A stretch of 64,000 nt of DNA from Pseudomonas sp. TNT3. GTDB lineage: Bacteria > Pseudomonadota > Gammaproteobacteria > Pseudomonadales > Pseudomonadaceae. The notes under the pieces were generated by a model. That model was not told the origin of the DNA and made no database searches. It worked only from the letters and a program-made list of their open reading frames with translations. Below, in pieces: positions 49,980 to 61,311 of this stretch (within the stretch, counting starts at the first letter, position 1; every line of letters starts with the position of its first letter). The translations under genes were made by a program, and so were the position numbers. The stretch lies in contig NZ_WFGV02000015.1 of NCBI RefSeq assembly GCF_010095445.2, positions 47,234-111,233 of the forward strand, written 5' to 3'.

Positions 49980-51518
49980 ATGCCCACTTCTACCTTGCCT
50001 ACGCCCCCTCTCGCCGAGGTCTACGATGTTGCCGTTATCGGTGGCGGCATCAATGGCGTGGGGATCGCAGCGGATGCCGCCGGTCGCGGTCTTTCGGTGT
50101 TCCTTTGCGAAAAGGATGACCTGGCCAGCCACACCTCGTCTGCCAGCAGCAAGCTGATCCACGGGGGTCTGCGCTACCTCGAACATTACGAGTTCCGTCT
50201 GGTGCGCGAAGCGCTGGCTGAACGCGAAGTGCTGTTGGCCAAGGCGCCACACATCGTCAAGCAGATGCGCTTCGTGCTGCCTCACCGCCCGCACCTGCGC
50301 CCGGCGTGGATGATCCGTGCCGGCCTGTTCCTGTATGACAACCTTGGAAAACGGGAAAAACTGGAAGGTTCGAAGAGCCTGAAGTTCGGTCCGGACAGCC
50401 CGCTGAAAAGCGAAATCACCAAGGGCTTTGAGTATTCTGATTGCTGGGTCGACGATGCTCGCCTGGTGGTGCTGAACGCCATGGCCGCCCGCGAAAAAGG
50501 CGCCCATGTCCACACTCAGACCCGTTGCACCAGCGCCCGTCGCAGCAAGGGTCTGTGGCATCTGCACCTGGAACGCGCCGATGGCAGCCTGTTTTCGATT
50601 CGCGCCAAGGCCCTGGTAAACGCTGCTGGCCCGTGGGTCGCCAAGTTCATCCGTGACGACCTGAAGATGGAATCGCCATACGGCATCCGCCTGATCCAGG
50701 GCAGTCACCTGATCGTGCCGAAACTGTACGAAGGCGAACACGCGCACATTCTGCAAAACGAAGATCAGCGAATCGTCTTCACCATTCCGTACCTGAACCA
50801 CTTCACCCTGATCGGCACCACCGACCGTGAATACACCGGCGATCCTGCGAAAGTCGCGATCACCGACGGCGAGACCGATTACCTGCTCAAGGTGGTCAAC
50901 GCGCACTTCAAGAAGCAAGTCAGCCGCGACGACATCCTGCACAGCTACTCCGGCGTTCGCCCGTTGTGCAACGACGAATCCGACAACCCTTCGGCCGTTA
51001 CCCGCGACTACACCCTGGCGTTGTCCGGCAGCGGCGAAGAAGCACCGTTGTTGTCAGTCTTCGGCGGCAAGCTGACGACCTATCGCAAATTGGCCGAGTC
51101 GGCGCTGGCACAACTGACGCCGTACTTCACCCAGATCAAACCCAGCTGGACGGCCACCGCTACGCTGCCAGGGGGCGAAGACATGACCACCCCTCAAGCC
51201 TTGTGCGCCTTGATCCGCGACAAGTTCGACTGGGTGCCGACCGAAATCGCGCGCCGCTGGTCCACCACCTACGGCAGCCGCACCTGGCGGATGCTGGAAG
51301 GTGTGCAGAGCCTCAATGACCTGGGTGATCACATCGGCGGCGGGCTCTACACCCGCGAAGTTGATTACCTGTGCAGCGAAGAGTGGGCAACCACCGCGCA
51401 CGACATCCTGTGGCGTCGCAGCAAGCTCGGGCTGTTCACCACCCCGGCAGAACAGCAGAAGCTGGTGGATTACCTGAGCAAGGTCGAACAGAATCGCAGC
51501 AAGATCGAAGCGGCCTGA
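49980..51518 (+). CDS. glpD: Aerobic glycerol-3-phosphate dehydrogenase GlpD
   Basis: Membrane-associated FAD enzyme of 512 residues oxidising glycerol-3-phosphate to dihydroxyacetone phosphate and feeding ubiquinone. The FAD-binding loop is VAVIGGGINGVGIA (about 18-31); SSKLIHGGLRYLEHYEF and YSGVRPL are signatures. The ATG at 49980 (after GAGG) gives the length remembered for P. aeruginosa; ATG 49926 overlaps the GlpR-like dyad and is less likely. A strong terminator follows. Confidence 0.96.
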   Translation: MPTSTLPTPPLAEVYDVAVIGGGINGVGIAADAAGRGLSVFLCEKDDLASHTSSASSKLIHGGLRYLEHYEFRLVREALAEREVLLAKAPHIVKQMRFVLPHRPHLRPAWMIRAGLFLYDNLGKREKLEGSKSLKFGPDSPLKSEITKGFEYSDCWVDDARLVVLNAMAAREKGAHVHTQTRCTSARRSKGLWHLHLERADGSLFSIRAKALVNAAGPWVAKFIRDDLKMESPYGIRLIQGSHLIVPKLYEGEHAHILQNEDQRIVFTIPYLNHFTLIGTTDREYTGDPAKVAITDGETDYLLKVVNAHFKKQVSRDDILHSYSGVRPLCNDESDNPSAVTRDYTLALSGSGEEAPLLSVFGGKLTTYRKLAESALAQLTPYFTQIKPSWTATATLPGGEDMTTPQALCALIRDKFDWVPTEIARRWSTTYGSRTWRMLEGVQSLNDLGDHIGGGLYTREVDYLCSEEWATTAHDILWRRSKLGLFTTPAEQQKLVDYLSKVEQNRSKIEAA

Positions 51519-51539
51519 TCGGGTATCCGCTCAACCGAA

Positions 51540-51572
51540 AGCCCTTGGATCGCATGATCCAGGGGCTTTTCG
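51540..51572 (+). terminator. Terminator of glpD
   Basis: GCCCTTGGAT and ATCCAGGGGC pair around CGCATG and are followed by TTTTC. Confidence 0.87.
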
Positions 51573-51598
51573 CATTTTTAATCCCACCACATCCCACT

Positions 51599-51687
51599 GT
51601 AGGAGTGAGCCTGCTCGCGATAAGGCCATCACATGCAAAACTCTATGTGCCTGACACAAGGTAATCGCGAGCAGGCTCACTCCTACA
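51599..51687. repeat. REP inverted pair
   Basis: GTAGGAGTGAGCCTGCTCGC and its inverse (51599-51621, 51663-51687) lie between glpD and the aatJ control region. Confidence 0.9.
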
Positions 51688-51716
51688 TGGAAAATGCGGA
51701 TGACTCCTATATTGCA

Positions 51717-51730
51717 TTCGGTTTTCCGAA
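51717..51730. promoter_or_regulatory. AauR binding site 1 of aatJ (perfect)
   Basis: TTCGG-TTTT-CCGAA is an exact match to TTCGGNNNNCCGAA, remembered as the AauR recognition sequence of P. aeruginosa. It lies about 121 bp before the -24 element, a normal distance for an RpoN enhancer. Confidence 0.85.
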
Positions 51731-51747
51731 CGCGACCCGGCAGTCGA

Positions 51748-51761
51748 TTCGGGATACCGGA
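51748..51761. promoter_or_regulatory. AauR binding site 2 of aatJ (one mismatch)
   Basis: TTCGG-GATA-CCGGA differs from the consensus by one base. Its centre is 31 bp from that of site 1, about three helical turns, so both sites face the same side of the DNA. Confidence 0.75.
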
Positions 51762-51837
51762 TTAAACAACGCAAACAATCTCGCCATAAATATTTAATAT
51801 CCTTATATTTCAACGATTTATCTCATAGCACCTGGCC

Positions 51838-51853
51838 TGGCACGAGTCATGCT
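51838..51853 (+). promoter_or_regulatory. Sigma-54 promoter of aatJ
   Basis: TGGCACGAGTCATGCT matches YTGGCACG-N4-TTGCW with one mismatch; the GG and GC dinucleotides have the exact spacing. The predicted start is near 51864, about 105 nt before the aatJ ATG. The adjacent downstream gene aauR encodes the matching enhancer-binding protein. Confidence 0.85.
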
Positions 51854-51969
51854 CTACACTCTTGGACGAATGCTTGCTGCGCCGTTCATTCAGACGCCGG
51901 CAAACCTTCGAAGCACAAAAAGGGCCGATGAACTGGCTCCATAAAAAAAACAATGTCGAGGAAAATTTG

Positions 51970-52884
51970 ATGCGCATCGTTCCCCATATCCTGGGCGCAG
52001 CCATTGCTGCCGCTCTGATTACCACTCCAGTTTTCGCTGCCGAACTCACTGGCACACTGAAGAAGATCAAAGAGTCCGGTGTCATCACCCTCGGGCATCG
52101 TGACGCTTCCATTCCGTTTTCCTACATCGCTGATGCCTCCGGCAAACCGATCGGCTACTCCCACGACATCCAGCTGAAAATCGTCGAAGCGATCAAGAAA
52201 GACCTGGACATGCCAAACCTGCAGGTCAAATACAACCTGGTCACCTCGCAAACCCGTATCCCGCTGGTGCAAAACGGCACCGTGGACGTCGAGTGCGGCT
52301 CCACCACCAACAACGTCGAGCGTCAGCAGCAAGTTGACTTCTCCGTCGGCATCTTCGAAATCGGCACCCGCCTGCTGTCGAAGAAAGACTCCCCTTACAA
52401 AGACTTCGCCGACCTGAAAGGCAAGAACGTCGTGACCACCGCCGGTACCACGTCCGAGCGCATCATCAAATCGATGAACGCCGACAAGCAGATGGGCATG
52501 AATGTCATTTCCGCCAAAGACCACGGCGAGTCGTTCCAGATGCTGGAATCGGGCCGCGCTGTAGCGTTCATGATGGACGACGCCTTGCTGGCCGGTGAAG
52601 CAGCCAAAGCCAAGAAGGCCAGCGACTGGGCCGTGACCGGTACTCCACAGTCCTACGAAATTTACGGCTGCATGGTCCGCAAGGGCGACGAGCCGTTCAA
52701 GAAAGCCGTGGATGACGCGATCGTGGCGACCTACAAGTCGGGCGAGATCAACAAGATCTACGAAAAATGGTTCATGGCGCCAATCCCGCCAAAAGGCCTG
52801 AACCTGAACTTCCCGATGAGTGATGAACTCAAGGCCCTGATCGCCAATCCGACCGATAAAGCGGCTGACGAAAAGAAATCCTGA
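51970..52884 (+). CDS. aatJ: Glutamate/aspartate-binding protein AatJ
   Basis: Periplasmic substrate-binding protein of 304 residues for acidic amino acids. A signal peptide (about 1-23, ending VFAA) precedes two lobes with LGHRDASIPFSYIADASGKPIG, DVECGSTTNNVERQ and TSERIIKSMN. The ATG at 51970 has GAGGA; frames upstream to 51862 only read leader. First gene of the aatJQMP operon under RpoN and AauR control. It is separated from the permease genes by a hairpin, as is usual where the binding protein is made in excess. Confidence 0.95.
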   Translation: MRIVPHILGAAIAAALITTPVFAAELTGTLKKIKESGVITLGHRDASIPFSYIADASGKPIGYSHDIQLKIVEAIKKDLDMPNLQVKYNLVTSQTRIPLVQNGTVDVECGSTTNNVERQQQVDFSVGIFEIGTRLLSKKDSPYKDFADLKGKNVVTTAGTTSERIIKSMNADKQMGMNVISAKDHGESFQMLESGRAVAFMMDDALLAGEAAKAKKASDWAVTGTPQSYEIYGCMVRKGDEPFKKAVDDAIVATYKSGEINKIYEKWFMAPIPPKGLNLNFPMSDELKALIANPTDKAADEKKS

Positions 52885-52900
52885 TTTCTGACTAACCTTA

Positions 52901-52932
52901 CCTCCTGAGAGGGCCGTTGCCCTTTCAGGAGG
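52901..52932 (+). other. Stem-loop between aatJ and aatQ
   Basis: Arms CCTCCTGAGAGGGC and GCCCTTTCAGGAGG (one mismatch, 4-nt loop) have no T-run after them. It probably protects or attenuates the mRNA so that aatJ is expressed more than aatQMP. The rest of the 191-bp gap holds no gene. Confidence 0.75.
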
Positions 52933-53075
52933 TTGTCACTCCCTGCTGGCATTTCTGGAAACACTCGAACCGGTGGCTGTCGAGCCGGTGGCGTGTGCCC
53001 GACGTTCAAGTCGGGTGGGAACGGAGCTTCCCCAGGCGGGCACTTGCACATTGATCGATCCGAGGGGAGACCCTA

Positions 53076-53822
53076 ATGAATTACAACTGGGACTGGGGCG
53101 TGTTCTTCAGGTCCACCGGGGTGGGCAGCGAGACGTATCTCGACTGGTACATCACCGGACTGGGCTGGACCATCGCCATCGCCATCATGGCCTGGATCAT
53201 TGCCCTGACGCTGGGCTCGATTCTGGGTGTCATGCGCACCGTACCGAATCGCATCGTATCGGGCATCGCGACCTGCTACGTTGAAATCTTCCGTAATGTG
53301 CCGCTGCTTGTTCAGCTGTTCATCTGGTACTTCCTGGTACCCGATCTGCTGCCTCAAGGCATGCAGGACTGGTACAAGCAGGACCTGAACCCGACCACCT
53401 CGGCATTCCTCAGCGTCGTCGTGTGCCTGGGTCTGTTCACCACCGCTCGTGTCTGCGAACAGGTGCGCACCGGCATCCAGGCGTTGCCGCGCGGCCAGGA
53501 ATCCGCCGCGCGCGCCATGGGCTTCAAGCTGCCGCAGATCTACTGGAACGTGCTGCTGCCCCAGGCCTACCGCATCATCATCCCGCCGCTTACCTCGGAA
53601 TTCCTGAACGTGTTCAAGAACACCTCCGTGGCCTCGCTGATCGGTCTGATGGAACTGCTTGCACAAACCAAGCAAACCGCCGAGTTCTCCGCCAACCTGT
53701 TCGAAGCCTTTACCCTGGCGACCCTGATCTACTTCACCCTGAACATGAGCCTGATGTTGCTGATGCGCCTGGTCGAGAAGAAAGTCGCTGTGCCGGGCCT
53801 GATCTCCGTAGGGGGTAAATGA
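53076..53822 (+). CDS. aatQ: Amino acid ABC permease AatQ
   Basis: Inner-membrane permease of 248 residues of the HisMQ family with about five helices. The EAA loop that docks on the ATPase is EQVRTGIQALPRGQESAARAMGF (seen as TGIQALPRGQESAARAMG, about 131-150). GAGGGGAG precedes the ATG. Pairs with AatM; its stop overlaps that start. Confidence 0.94.
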   Translation: MNYNWDWGVFFRSTGVGSETYLDWYITGLGWTIAIAIMAWIIALTLGSILGVMRTVPNRIVSGIATCYVEIFRNVPLLVQLFIWYFLVPDLLPQGMQDWYKQDLNPTTSAFLSVVVCLGLFTTARVCEQVRTGIQALPRGQESAARAMGFKLPQIYWNVLLPQAYRIIIPPLTSEFLNVFKNTSVASLIGLMELLAQTKQTAEFSANLFEAFTLATLIYFTLNMSLMLLMRLVEKKVAVPGLISVGGK

Positions 53823-54493
53823 TGGAATTCGACTTCTCGGGCATCATCCCGTCCCTGCCGGGCTTGTGGAACGGCATGGTCATGACCCTGCAATTGATGG
53901 CGATGGGCGTCGTCGGCGGGATCATCCTCGGCACCATCCTCGCGCTGATGCGCCTGTCCCACAGCAAACTGCTGTCGAACATCGCCGGCGCCTACGTCAA
54001 CTACTTCCGCTCGATCCCGCTGCTGCTGGTCATCACCTGGTTCTATTTGGCGGTGCCGTTCGTGCTGCGCTGGATCACCGGCGAAGACACGCCGATCGGC
54101 GCGTTCACCTCGTGCATCGTGGCCTTCATGATGTTCGAAGCCGCGTACTTCTGCGAGATCGTCCGGGCCGGTGTGCAGTCGATTCCCAAGGGCCAGATGG
54201 GCGCTGCCCAGGCGCTGGGCATGACGTATGGCCAGATGATGCGGTTGATCATCCTGCCGCAGGCGTTCCGCAAGATGACCCCGCTGTTGCTGCAACAGAG
54301 CATCATCCTGTTCCAGGACACCTCGCTGGTTTACGCCGTCGGCCTGGTGGACTTCCTCAACGCCTCGCGTGCCAGTGGCGACATCATCGGTCGCTCCAAT
54401 GAGTTCCTGATCTTCGCAGGGCTCGTGTACTTCATCATCAGCTTTTCCGCCTCGCTGCTGGTCAAGCGTCTGCAAAAAAGGTTCGCCGTATGA
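53822..54493 (+). CDS. aatM: Amino acid ABC permease AatM
   Basis: Inner-membrane permease of 223 residues, HisMQ family, partner of AatQ. Its EAA loop is [20 protein letters not shown]. The ATG at 53822 is chosen to give [11 protein letters not shown] 53819 is directly before it. Overlaps both neighbours by a few bases, so the three genes are translated together. Confidence 0.93.
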   Translation: MEFDFSGIIPSLPGLWNGMVMTLQLMAMGVVGGIILGTILALMRLSHSKLLSNIAGAYVNYFRSIPLLLVITWFYLAVPFVLRWITGEDTPIGAFTSCIVAFMMFEAAYFCEIVRAGVQSIPKGQMGAAQALGMTYGQMMRLIILPQAFRKMTPLLLQQSIILFQDTSLVYAVGLVDFLNASRASGDIIGRSNEFLIFAGLVYFIISFSASLLVKRLQKRFAV

Positions 54494-55224
54494 TCTCTAT
54501 CAAAAATATCAACAAGTGGTATGGCGACTTCCAGGTGCTGACTGATTGCAGCACTGAGGTCAAAAAGGGTGAAGTGATCGTGGTGTGCGGGCCTTCCGGT
54601 TCCGGCAAGTCGACCCTGATCAAATGCGTCAATGCCCTGGAACCGTTCCAGAAAGGCGACGTGGTCGTCGATGGCACGTCCATCGCCGACCCGAAGACCA
54701 ACCTGCCGAAACTGCGCTCGCGCGTCGGCATGGTGTTCCAGCATTTCGAACTGTTTCCGCACCTGACCATCACCGAAAACCTGACCATCGCGCAGATCAA
54801 GGTGCTGGGCCGCAGCAAGGAAGAAGCCACCAAGAAAGGCCTGCAACTGCTTGAGCGCGTCGGTCTGTCGGCGCATGCCCACAAGCACCCTGGCCAGCTT
54901 TCCGGTGGTCAGCAACAGCGTGTGGCGATTGCCCGTGCGCTGGCGATGGACCCGATCGTCATGCTGTTCGACGAACCGACCTCGGCGCTCGATCCGGAGA
55001 TGGTCAACGAAGTGCTGGACGTGATGGTGCAGCTGGCCCACGAAGGCATGACCATGATGTGCGTCACCCACGAAATGGGCTTCGCCCGCAAAGTGGCGGA
55101 CCGGGTAATTTTCATGGACCAGGGCAAGATTATCGAAGACTGCAAGAAAGAAGAGTTCTTCGGCGACATCAGCCACCGGGCCGAGCGTACACAGCACTTC
55201 CTCAACAAGATTCTGCAGCACTAA
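54490..55224 (+). CDS. aatP: Amino acid ABC ATPase AatP
   Basis: ATP-binding subunit of 244 residues. Walker [10 protein letters not shown] (about 34-42), signature LSGGQQQR (about 137), Walker [15 protein letters not shown] and the switch His in CVTHEMGF are canonical for GlnQ/GltL-type importers. It closes the aat operon; a REP-type repeat follows and then aauS. Confidence 0.96.
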   Translation: MISIKNINKWYGDFQVLTDCSTEVKKGEVIVVCGPSGSGKSTLIKCVNALEPFQKGDVVVDGTSIADPKTNLPKLRSRVGMVFQHFELFPHLTITENLTIAQIKVLGRSKEEATKKGLQLLERVGLSAHAHKHPGQLSGGQQQRVAIARALAMDPIVMLFDEPTSALDPEMVNEVLDVMVQLAHEGMTMMCVTHEMGFARKVADRVIFMDQGKIIEDCKKEEFFGDISHRAERTQHFLNKILQH

Positions 55225-55241
55225 GTGAAACACCGCTCCCC

Positions 55242-55324
55242 TGTAGGAGCTGTCGAGTGAAACGAGGCTGCGATCTTTTGATTTTAGAAAGATCAAAAGA
55301 TCGCAGCCTTCGGCAGCTCCTACA
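55242..55324. repeat. Long inverted repeat (REP plus GATCAAAAGATCGCAGCC type)
   Basis: Arms of about 33-40 bp combine GTAGGAGCTG ends with a GCTGCGATCTTTTGAT core (55242-55281, 55292-55324). It lies between aatP and aauS. Confidence 0.88.
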
Positions 55325-55376
55325 GTGCCGGTGTGAGCGTTCGGATATGTGTTGTGGTTGACCCAAGGCATCTGTG

Positions 55377-57274
55377 ATGAAATGCGACCCCACTCTCTAT
55401 CGCGCAGCGCCGCCATCACTCGCCGTGAAACCCCGTCTGATTCGCCATCTGTTCCTGCCCCCGCTGATCATCGCGCTGATGATCGGATTGGGTTACGTCG
55501 GTTTCTGGGTCAGCGAGTACTACGGCATACGCAGCCTCAGCGAAAACGGCCAGCGCCAGCTGGAGTTGCATGCACGCGCCGTCGAGAGCGAGATCAGCAA
55601 GTACACCTACCTGCCCAGCCTGCTGGAACTCGAAACCAGTGTTTCCCAACTGCTGGCCGACCCGTCGCCGGAACATCGGCAAACGGTCAATGACTACCTG
55701 GAAGGCCTGAACCGCCGCAGCCGCAGTCGCGCCATCTACGTGATGGACACCACCGGCCGCGTCATGGCCACCAGTAACTGGCGCGATGTCGACAGTTACC
55801 TGGGTGAAGACCTCTCCTTTCGCGCCTATTTCCAAAACGCTATTCGCGGCCAGCCCGGACGTTTCTATGGCATCGGCAGCACCAACGGCGAACCCGGTTA
55901 CTACCTGGCCCACGGCCTGGAAGAACACGGCAAGATCATCGGTGTCGCGGTGGTCAAAGTCCGCCTCGAAGCGATGGAAGAACGCTGGCAGCGCGCCCGT
56001 CTGGAAGCCTTCGTCAGTGACGAGAACGGCATCATCATTCTGTCCAGCGATCCGGCACGTCGTCTCAAATCAGTGATACCGCTGAGCGACGAGACCAAGG
56101 AAAAACTCGCCCGCAGCCTCCAGTACTACTGGTTCCCGCTCAACGAACTGCAACCGCTGGCCCGGGAAAAACTGGCAGAGGGTGAAGAGAAACTGACCTT
56201 CCCCGCCAACAGCGAAGTGGAGTCCGATCAGGAAGACATCAGCTACCTGTCGCAAACTCGCCCGTTAAGCGACACACCTTGGAATTTCACCCTCCTCACC
56301 CCGCTTCAGGATTTGCGCCGCGAAGCGATCAATCAGGGGATTCTGGTGGCCGTGGCATTGGCCCTGGTGACGTTTTTGCTGATTGCCTGGAATGAGCGCA
56401 GAAAGGTCATCTCCACCCGCCTCGCCGCCCGGGAAGCCTTGCAGGAAGCCAACAATCAACTGGAGCGTCGGATTACCGAACGCACCACCGACCTGCGCGC
56501 CAGTAACGAACGGCTCAAGGGCCAGATCCGTGAACGGCGCCAGGCCGAAGAGACCTTGCGCCGGGCCCAGGATGAACTGGTGCAGGCGGGTAAACTCGCG
56601 GCCATCGGCCAGATGTCGACCAGCATCGCCCATGAACTCAACCAGCCGCTCGCCGCGCTGCGCACCTTGTCCGGCAACACGGTGCGTTTCCTGGAACGCG
56701 GTCAGCTGGATGTCGCCAGCACCAACCTCAAGACCATTAACGAACTGATCGACCGCATGGGCCGGATCACCGCCAGTCTGCGGTCATTTGCCCGTCGCGG
56801 CGACGACAAGGGTCAGGCCAGCCTCGGTAAAGCCGTGGATGCGGCCTTGCAGTTGCTCGGTGGCCGGGTTGAAAGCGCGCACCTGCAAGTGCATCGCGAC
56901 TTCAGCGATGTGCAGGTGCAAATCGATCAGACGCGCCTGGAGCAGATTCTGGTCAACCTGATGGGCAACGCCCTGGATGCCATGCAGGCTCAACCGTTAC
57001 CGGAGCTGTGGCTCGAAGGCGAAGTGTTCGATGGCAAATACCGTCTTCGTGTCCGCGACAACGGCCACGGCATCGACGCCGAAACGCGCAAGCATCTGTT
57101 CGAACCATTCTTCACCACCAAACCCGGCGAGCAGGGTCTGGGCCTCGGCCTGACCTTGTCCGCGAGCCTGGCCGCTGCTACGGGCGGACACCTGGGTGTC
57201 GAACACCCGGTGGGCGGTGGAACCACTTTTGTCCTCAGTTTACCGTTGGTAAGCCCCTCTTTCGCCGAGCCAAT

Positions 57275-57278
<4 letters not shown>
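55377..57278 (+). CDS. aauS: Sensor kinase AauS (DctB-like)
   Basis: Inner-membrane histidine kinase of 633 residues that senses acidic amino acids. Helix 1 (about 22-42), a large periplasmic double-PAS sensor (about 43-310, with GRFYGIGSTNGEPGYYLAHG), helix 2 (about 312-332), a coiled coil, HisKA (SIAHELNQPLAAL) and HATPase (GLGLGLTLS). The domain plan equals DctB. The ATG at 55377 follows AAGGC; a GTG at 55374 is possible. Stop overlaps the aauR start. Confidence 0.92.
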
Positions 57279-58602
<1,324 letters not shown>

Positions 58603-58603
<1 letters not shown>

Positions 58604-58941
58604 TGGACCTGATACTCAAAGCAACTCTGGGTGCAGCGGTGGTGATCATTCTTGCTGCGCTGGCTAAAACCAAAAACTATTACATCGCAGGATTGGTGCC
58701 GCTGTTTCCGACCTTTGCACTGATCGCGCACTACATCGTCGGCAAGGGCCGTTCGCTGGATGACCTGAAGACCACCATCGTGTTTGGCATGTGGTCGATC
58801 ATTCCGTACTTCATCTACCTGGCAACGTTGTATGTGATGGTCGACAAGATGCGGCTGGAAGCTTCGCTGGCCGTTGCGGCAGTGGCGTGGTTGATGGCGG
58901 CTACGGTGCTGGTCAGCGTGTGGGTGCGCGTCCACGGCTGA
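58603..58941 (+). CDS. glpM: GlpM-family membrane protein
   Basis: Inner-membrane protein of 112 residues with four helices, GlpM family; in P. aeruginosa glpM lies beside glpD and influences alginate synthesis. NYYIAGLVPLFPTFALIAHYIVG and SIIPYFIYLATLYVMV are family segments. The start overlaps the aauR stop. Here the aat-aau block separates it from glpD by 7 kb, so it is now transcribed with a regulator of amino acid uptake. Confidence 0.88.
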
Positions 58942-59001
58942 TCACATCTCTTTGGATTGGTGGTGAGGGAATTCCCCTCTGGTTGAACTGCCTTACTCTC
59001 C

Positions 59002-59135
59002 TGTGGCGAGGGAGTTTACTCCCGCTCGGCTGCGAAGCAGCCGCAAAACCTGCATGCCCGGTGCATCAGAAGTAGCGGGGTGACTGTGATGGGGGGCTGC
59101 TGCGCAGCCCAGCGGGAGTAAACTCCCTCGCCACA
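59002..59135. repeat. Long inverted repeat (GGCGAGGGAGTTTACTCCC type)
   Basis: Arms of about 37-40 bp (59002-59041, 59099-59135) with an inner GCTGCGCAGC-type hairpin. It ends the convergent glpM and the DsbA-like gene. Confidence 0.88.
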
Positions 59136-59150
59136 GAAGTAGTCAGCGAA

Positions 59151-59816
59151 TCAGCTCACCGTCCCACCCTTCGACTCGCTCATGATCTGCCGGATCGCCC
59201 CGACAAACGTCTCAACCGGCTGCCCGCCGCTGACCGCGTACTGCCCGTTGAACACCACGGTCGGCACCGAACTGACGCCCCGTGACAGCCACAGCTGCTC
59301 CTCTTCGCGAACCTCTTTGGCGAACTCATCCGACGCCAATATGGCCTCGGCGCGCTTGCGATCCAGTCCGACACTTTCGGCGATCCGGACCAACTGCTGA
59401 GGATCAGACGGATTGCCGCCTTCGGTGAAATACGCCCTGAACAGCGCCTCCTTCAAATTGAACTGCGCGCCCTCGAGCCCCGCCCAATACAGCAAACGAT
59501 GAGCATCGAAGGTGTTGTAGATGCGGCTATTACCGTCCGTGCGGAAGGCAAACCCGAGCTCGGCACCACGAGCCCGGATCATTTCGCGATTCTTCTGGGA
59601 TTGCTCAGGCGTCGATCCGTATTTCTCGGTGATGTGCTCGGTAATGTTCTGCCCTTCAGGCCCCATCTTCGGGTTAAGCTCGAACGGCTGGAAACGAATC
59701 TCGGCCTGCACCTCATCGCCCAGCAAATCCAGAGCGCGAGTCAAGCCGTACAAGCCCACCACGCACCAGGGGCAGGACACGTCGCTGACGAAATCGATTT
59801 TCAGTGGGGTACTCAT
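59151..59816 (-). CDS. DsbA-family oxidoreductase (FrnE-like)
   Basis: Thioredoxin-fold protein of 221 residues, FrnE/2-hydroxychromene isomerase type, probably cytoplasmic because it has no signal peptide. The redox motif is CPWC (about 15-18) in DVSCPWC; cis-Pro lies in SSVPTVVFNGQ. The ATG at 59816 follows GAGG at a good distance; a GTG at 59819 is directly before it. Its redox partner is unknown. Confidence 0.9.
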   Translation of the reverse strand: MSTPLKIDFVSDVSCPWCVVGLYGLTRALDLLGDEVQAEIRFQPFELNPKMGPEGQNITEHITEKYGSTPEQSQKNREMIRARGAELGFAFRTDGNSRIYNTFDAHRLLYWAGLEGAQFNLKEALFRAYFTEGGNPSDPQQLVRIAESVGLDRKRAEAILASDEFAKEVREEEQLWLSRGVSSVPTVVFNGQYAVSGGQPVETFVGAIRQIMSESKGGTVS

Positions 59817-59899
59817 CACTCACCTCGCAAACTGGAATGCGCCGCAAAGGTCAAACGATACACCCGACGAACCCTGACGCGCAGCAGATCTACTGTGAA

Positions 59900-60919
59900 T
59901 TACAGGAGATTGGGAGCCGGCAACGGATCAATCTGCGCCCAATGCGAAGTGTCTTCGCGATGAGCCTGCAAATACGGCAGCACCGCCGCCAGTAGCGGCG
60001 CTTTGAACGCCTCCTGGAATCGATGAGCCAGCCCCGGAATCAGCTTCAGCTGACTGCCGCGAATATGCGCCGCCAGGTGCACGCCGTGCATCACCGGCAG
60101 CAAGGGATCAGCCGTCCCATGCACCACCAGGGTCGGCACACGAAGCTGATTGAGCAGCGCTACCCGGCTCGGTTCCGCAAGGATGGCCATGATCTGGCGC
60201 TTCACGCCTTCTGGGTTGAATGCCCGGTCATAGGACTGTGCCGCCTGATGCAACAATGCCTGCCGATCATCACTCACCGTCGGACTGCCCAGCGCCGCGA
60301 GCAGATCTGCCTGTTGTTCCAGAGCGGCTTCGCGATTCGGCGCACCACGACGCGCAAGCAATTGCACCAATGCTGCACTCGGCGCCGGCAGCCCTTCGGC
60401 ACCGGAACTGGTCATGATCAAAGTCAGGCTCTCGACTCGCTGCGGCGCCATCGCCGCCATGTGCTGGGCAATCATGCCGCCCATGCTCGCGCCGAGCACG
60501 TGGAACTGCTCGACGTGCAAGGCGTCCATCAACCCGAACGCATCGTCGGCCATGTCGGTCAGGGTGTAGGGCGCCGACACTGGCAACCCCAGTTTGTAGC
60601 GCAGCACTTCGAAGGTCAGGTTGGCGTCGACAGGGGGTTGCCGCCAGGTCGAGAGACCGACATCGCGATTGTCATAACGAATCACCCGAAAACCCTGCTG
60701 ACACAGCGCGACGACCACCTCGTCTGGCCAGTGAATGAGCTGTCCGCCGAGCCCCATCACCAGCAACAGCGCGGGGTCCGATGCACGACCAATGCTCTGG
60801 TACGCCAGGCTCACCTGCGCCAGATCGGCCCGTTCAGTCGGAACATTGACATCGCAACGTGAAGCCGCCATCGACGGCAGGCCGAACAACAACGCGGCCA
60901 GTAGAAGAAATAAACGCAT
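59900..60919 (-). CDS. Exported alpha/beta-fold hydrolase
   Basis: Predicted periplasmic hydrolase of 339 residues. Signal peptide [19 protein letters not shown]; nucleophile Ser in GASMGG (about 144), an acid in HGTADPLLP (about 269) and His in LAHRFQ (about 300) complete the triad. [13 protein letters not shown] supplies the oxyanion region. The substrate is unknown. Alone in its transcript. Confidence 0.88.
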   Translation of the reverse strand: MRLFLLLAALLFGLPSMAASRCDVNVPTERADLAQVSLAYQSIGRASDPALLLVMGLGGQLIHWPDEVVVALCQQGFRVIRYDNRDVGLSTWRQPPVDANLTFEVLRYKLGLPVSAPYTLTDMADDAFGLMDALHVEQFHVLGASMGGMIAQHMAAMAPQRVESLTLIMTSSGAEGLPAPSAALVQLLARRGAPNREAALEQQADLLAALGSPTVSDDRQALLHQAAQSYDRAFNPEGVKRQIMAILAEPSRVALLNQLRVPTLVVHGTADPLLPVMHGVHLAAHIRGSQLKLIPGLAHRFQEAFKAPLLAAVLPYLQAHREDTSHWAQIDPLPAPNLL

Positions 60920-61114
60920 GAAAAAACACCGAAACGCAGAACCCCAGTAGAGCGCGAGTCTGATGAAGTTTGTTCAAGCGCGCTGCCACAGTTGCGTGAC
61001 AGTTTGATGAAGAGTGCCGAGCGGTCATGTTAAAGACGTGCGACCCCTTTCGTCAGATCGCCGCCCGGAGCAAGCCAGCTCCTACGCAATGTTCAGGCAT
61101 AAACGCATTTCCAA

Positions 61115-61287
61115 CGTGGGAGCGAGCCTGCTCGCGATGGCGGCGTGTCAGGCGACATCAATGTTGAATGTGCATCCGCTATCGCGGGCAAGTCGAATCG
61201 TCGAACCGCCGCTCCCACAGGATCCCTGTCGTACACAGCCTTCGCGAACGACATAACACATTGTGGGAGCGGGCTTGCCCGCGATGG
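61115..61287. repeat. REP cluster (three or four half-elements)
   Basis: REP halves at 61115-61140 (GAGCGAGCCTGCTCGCGATG), about 61176-61220 (CTATCGCGGGCAAG and CGCTCCCACAG) and 61262-61287 (GAGCGGGCTTGCCCGCGATG). The middle element is decayed by an internal substitution. The 61-bp copies are from two REP sub-types. The wider 392-bp gap 60920-61311 holds no gene. Confidence 0.8.
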
Positions 61288-61311
61288 GGTCAGAGCAGGC
61301 GCCGCTAAATG

